From contig NZ_JAMRXH010000004.1 in assembly GCF_023740735.1 (NCBI RefSeq), forward strand, positions 186,001 through 250,000: a DNA stretch of 64,000 bases. Reading direction: 5' to 3'. A program made the position numbers and the translations under genes. This document shows, piece by piece, positions 62,189-64,000 of this stretch. The first letter of the stretch is position 1; each line of letters starts with the position of its first letter. This stretch comes from Nocardia sp. CDC159. GTDB lineage: Bacteria; Actinomycetota; Actinomycetes; Mycobacteriales; Mycobacteriaceae. The notes under the pieces are model-generated. The model searched no databases, was not told where the DNA came from, and saw only the letters and a list, made by a program, of their open reading frames with translations.

Positions 62189-64000
62189 GTGTCCGATTCC
62201 TCAGCGTCTGTCGTCGTGCGCCCGGATTCGCCCGATTCCGCCCGCGAGAGCGAGGCCGGGTTTCCGTTCTCCGCGATCGTGGGGCAGGAGCGGTTGCAGC
62301 TGGCGTTGATCCTGTGCGCGGTGCATCCCGGAATCGGCGGCGTGCTGGTGCGCGGGGAGAAGGGCACCGCGAAGTCGACCGTGGTGCGGGCGCTGGCGCA
62401 GCTGTTGCCGCCGGTGAGCGACGAGCGGGGTGAGCGGCCCGCGCGGCTGGTGGAGCTGCCGGTCGGCGCGACCGAGGACCGGGTGGTCGGGTCGCTGGAT
62501 CTGCAGCGCGTGCTGCGCGACGGTGAGCAGGCTTTTCGGCCCGGCCTGCTGGCGGCGGCGCATCACGGCGTGCTCTACGTCGACGAGGTGAACCTGCTGC
62601 ACGATCATCTGGTGGATGTGCTGCTCGACGCCGCGGCCATGGGGCGGGTGCACATCGAGCGCGACGGGGTGTCGCATTCGCATCCGGCGCGCTTCGTTCT
62701 GGTCGGGACGATGAATCCGGAGGAGGGCGAGCTGCGTCCGCAGCTGCTGGACCGGTTCGGGTTGACCGTGGACGTGGCGGCGTCGCGGGATGTGGACGTG
62801 CGGATGGCCGTGGTGCGGCGGCGGCTGGACTACGAGGCCGATCCGGCGGGGTTCGCGGCGCGCTACCACGCGGCCGATCGCGAAGTGGCGCAGCGCATTC
62901 GGGTGGCGCGCGCCCTGCTCGGCGAGGTCGTGCTCGACAATGTGGAGCTGCGGCGGATCGCGGCGCTGTGCGCCTCCTTCGATGTCGACGGCATGCGCGC
63001 GGATCTGGTCGTGGCCCGCACGGCGACGGCGCACGCGGCCTGGCGCGGCGGCGATCGGGTCACCGCCGAGGATGTGCGCATCGCGGCGGAACTGGCGCTG
63101 CCGCACCGGCGTCGGCGTGACCCGTTCGACGAGCCCGGTATCAGCGAGGATCAGCTGGACGAGGCGATGCGGGAGGCGGCCGAGCAGGCGGCGCGAGCCG
63201 AAAAGCCCGAGGCGGAGGCGGATTCGCCCCGCGACGACGATTCCGGCGAGCCGGGACCCGACGACTTCGACGGCGGCCCCGACGATCCCGACGACGGTCC
63301 GGACGCGCCGCAGGGCGGGCCGGGTGGCGGCTCGCGGGAGGGGCGGGCCGGGGCGCCCACGAATTCCGTTGCGCGACCGCCGCGTTGGGAGATTCCGGGT
63401 GTCGGCGAGGGTGCGCCGGGTCGCCGGTCGCGGGCGCGTACCCGGCACGGGCGGGTGGTCCGGTCCACCGCCGACACCGCGGGCGGGCTGCATCTGCTCG
63501 GCACCGTGTTCGCGGCCGCGCCGCATCAGCAGGCGCGCGGGCGGACGACCGGGCCGCTGGCGCTCGAGGCGGGCGATCTGCGCGGTGCGTATCGCGAAGG
63601 GCGCGAGGGCAATCTGGTCGTGTTCGTCGTCGATGCCTCGGGGTCGATGGCCGCGCGGGATCGGTTGTCGGCGGTCACCGGGGCGATCGTCGCACTGCTG
63701 CGCGACGCCTATCAGCGCCGGGACAAGGTCGCGGTCGTCACCATGCGCGGCGTCGAGGCCGAGCTGGTGCTGCCGCCCACCTCCTCGATCGATATCGCCG
63801 TCCGCCGCCTGGCCGATCTGCGCACGGGCGGGAAAACGCCACTCGCGCAGGGACTTCTGCGGGCCCGCGACCTCGTGCGGCGCGAGCGGGTGCGCGACCC
63901 GCAGCGGCGGCCGATGCTCGTCCTGCTCACCGATGGTCGCGCCACCGGCGGTGTCGATCCGGTGCCGCGCGCCCGCACCGCCGCGCGGCTGCTCGCCGGG
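62189..64000 (+). CDS. Mg/Co-chelatase ChlI-ChlD fusion (3' truncated)
   Basis: 604 residues visible; the gene continues beyond the window. The AAA+ domain (about 20-330) shows Walker [11 protein letters not shown] and Walker [12 protein letters not shown] Pro/Asp/Gly-rich acidic linker (about 340-430) leads to a VWA domain with the MIDAS motif DASGSM. In mycobacteria the homologue (Rv2850c) lies beside cobO, and cobQ is close by here, so a cobaltochelatase role in corrin metal insertion is likelier than chlorophyll synthesis. GTG 62189 is the first suitable start. Confidence 0.85.
   Translation, partial: MSDSSASVVVRPDSPDSARESEAGFPFSAIVGQERLQLALILCAVHPGIGGVLVRGEKGTAKSTVVRALAQLLPPVSDERGERPARLVELPVGATEDRVVGSLDLQRVLRDGEQAFRPGLLAAAHHGVLYVDEVNLLHDHLVDVLLDAAAMGRVHIERDGVSHSHPARFVLVGTMNPEEGELRPQLLDRFGLTVDVAASRDVDVRMAVVRRRLDYEADPAGFAARYHAADREVAQRIRVARALLGEVVLDNVELRRIAALCASFDVDGMRADLVVARTATAHAAWRGGDRVTAEDVRIAAELALPHRRRRDPFDEPGISEDQLDEAMREAAEQAARAEKPEAEADSPRDDDSGEPGPDDFDGGPDDPDDGPDAPQGGPGGGSREGRAGAPTNSVARPPRWEIPGVGEGAPGRRSRARTRHGRVVRSTADTAGGLHLLGTVFAAAPHQQARGRTTGPLALEAGDLRGAYREGREGNLVVFVVDASGSMAARDRLSAVTGAIVALLRDAYQRRDKVAVVTMRGVEAELVLPPTSSIDIAVRRLADLRTGGKTPLAQGLLRARDLVRRERVRDPQRRPMLVLLTDGRATGGVDPVPRARTAARLLAG

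Noticed and set aside
1-64000. tRNA, rRNA, CRISPR arrays, insertion sequences, integrases and cobalamin riboswitch
   Set aside because: No matching structures, repeat arrays or transposase/integrase motifs were found on reading both strands.

Overview
This window is chromosomal DNA from a high-GC actinomycete, most probably a Nocardia or close relative. The mce/yrbE operon, the DUF2236 and DUF4254 proteins and many GTG starts fit that group. The stretch map - cobQ - hydrolases - mqo - ElaA-type acetyltransferase - Mg/Co-chelatase resembles a gene order known from mycobacteria. No tRNA, rRNA, transposase, insertion sequence or CRISPR array was seen. The first gene and the last gene run off the window.

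Layout. (1) 1-9.4 kb: a truncated thiamine-diphosphate enzyme; a translationally coupled set (MacB-like ABC ATPase, FtsX-like permease, small membrane protein, FabG-like reductase); a PRMT-like methyltransferase coupled to an ABC exporter; and a VOC protein. (2) 9.4-11.9 kb, minus strand: a lanthionine synthetase (lyase-kinase-cyclase) whose cyclase keeps zinc ligands in an unusual Cys-Cys-Cys form. No precursor gene is visible. (3) 12-27.4 kb: a compact, dissociated nonribosomal peptide cluster. It holds a stand-alone A domain and an MFS exporter (minus strand), an ectoine-hydroxylase-like dioxygenase, a free carrier protein, C-A-PCP, a type II thioesterase, a second stand-alone A domain, C-PCP-TE, an AfsR/SARP-type regulator and a LuxR-type regulator with a degenerate receiver. 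The domain count suggests a tripeptide. (4) 27.4-31.7 kb: GNAT, PepSY lipoprotein, a divergent second EF-Tu, a CAP-domain secreted protein and a DUF4254 protein. (5) 32-38.7 kb: an aminoethylphosphonate-type uptake and degradation locus (two permeases, ATPase, lipoprotein receptor, PhnX-like hydrolase, FAD oxidoreductase) with a divergent HutC-type repressor and two textbook operator palindromes. (6) 38.7-42.3 kb, minus strand: an overlapping four-gene operon of membrane proteins with a cupredoxin-like lipoprotein. (7) 42.5-54.7 kb: three tandem DUF2236 oxygenase-like genes, then a complete yrbE-mce operon and a TetR regulator. The promoter regions of the two sets share the same motifs in the same order, so they are probably co-regulated. 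(8) 54.9-64 kb: core genes map, cobQ, two alpha/beta hydrolases, mqo, an ElaA-like GNAT, an ANT(6)-like nucleotidyltransferase and a chelatase ChlI-ChlD fusion cut by the window end.

How it works together. The NRPS genes overlap by ATGA-type junctions from the carrier protein to C-PCP-TE, apart from one short leader before the second free A domain, and end at a strong hairpin before the SARP gene. Two copies of a 16-bp element lie upstream of the dioxygenase and of the carrier protein and are likely regulator sites. The nearby EF-Tu paralogue differs from ordinary EF-Tu at two positions known for GE2270A resistance, which raises but does not prove a self-resistance role.
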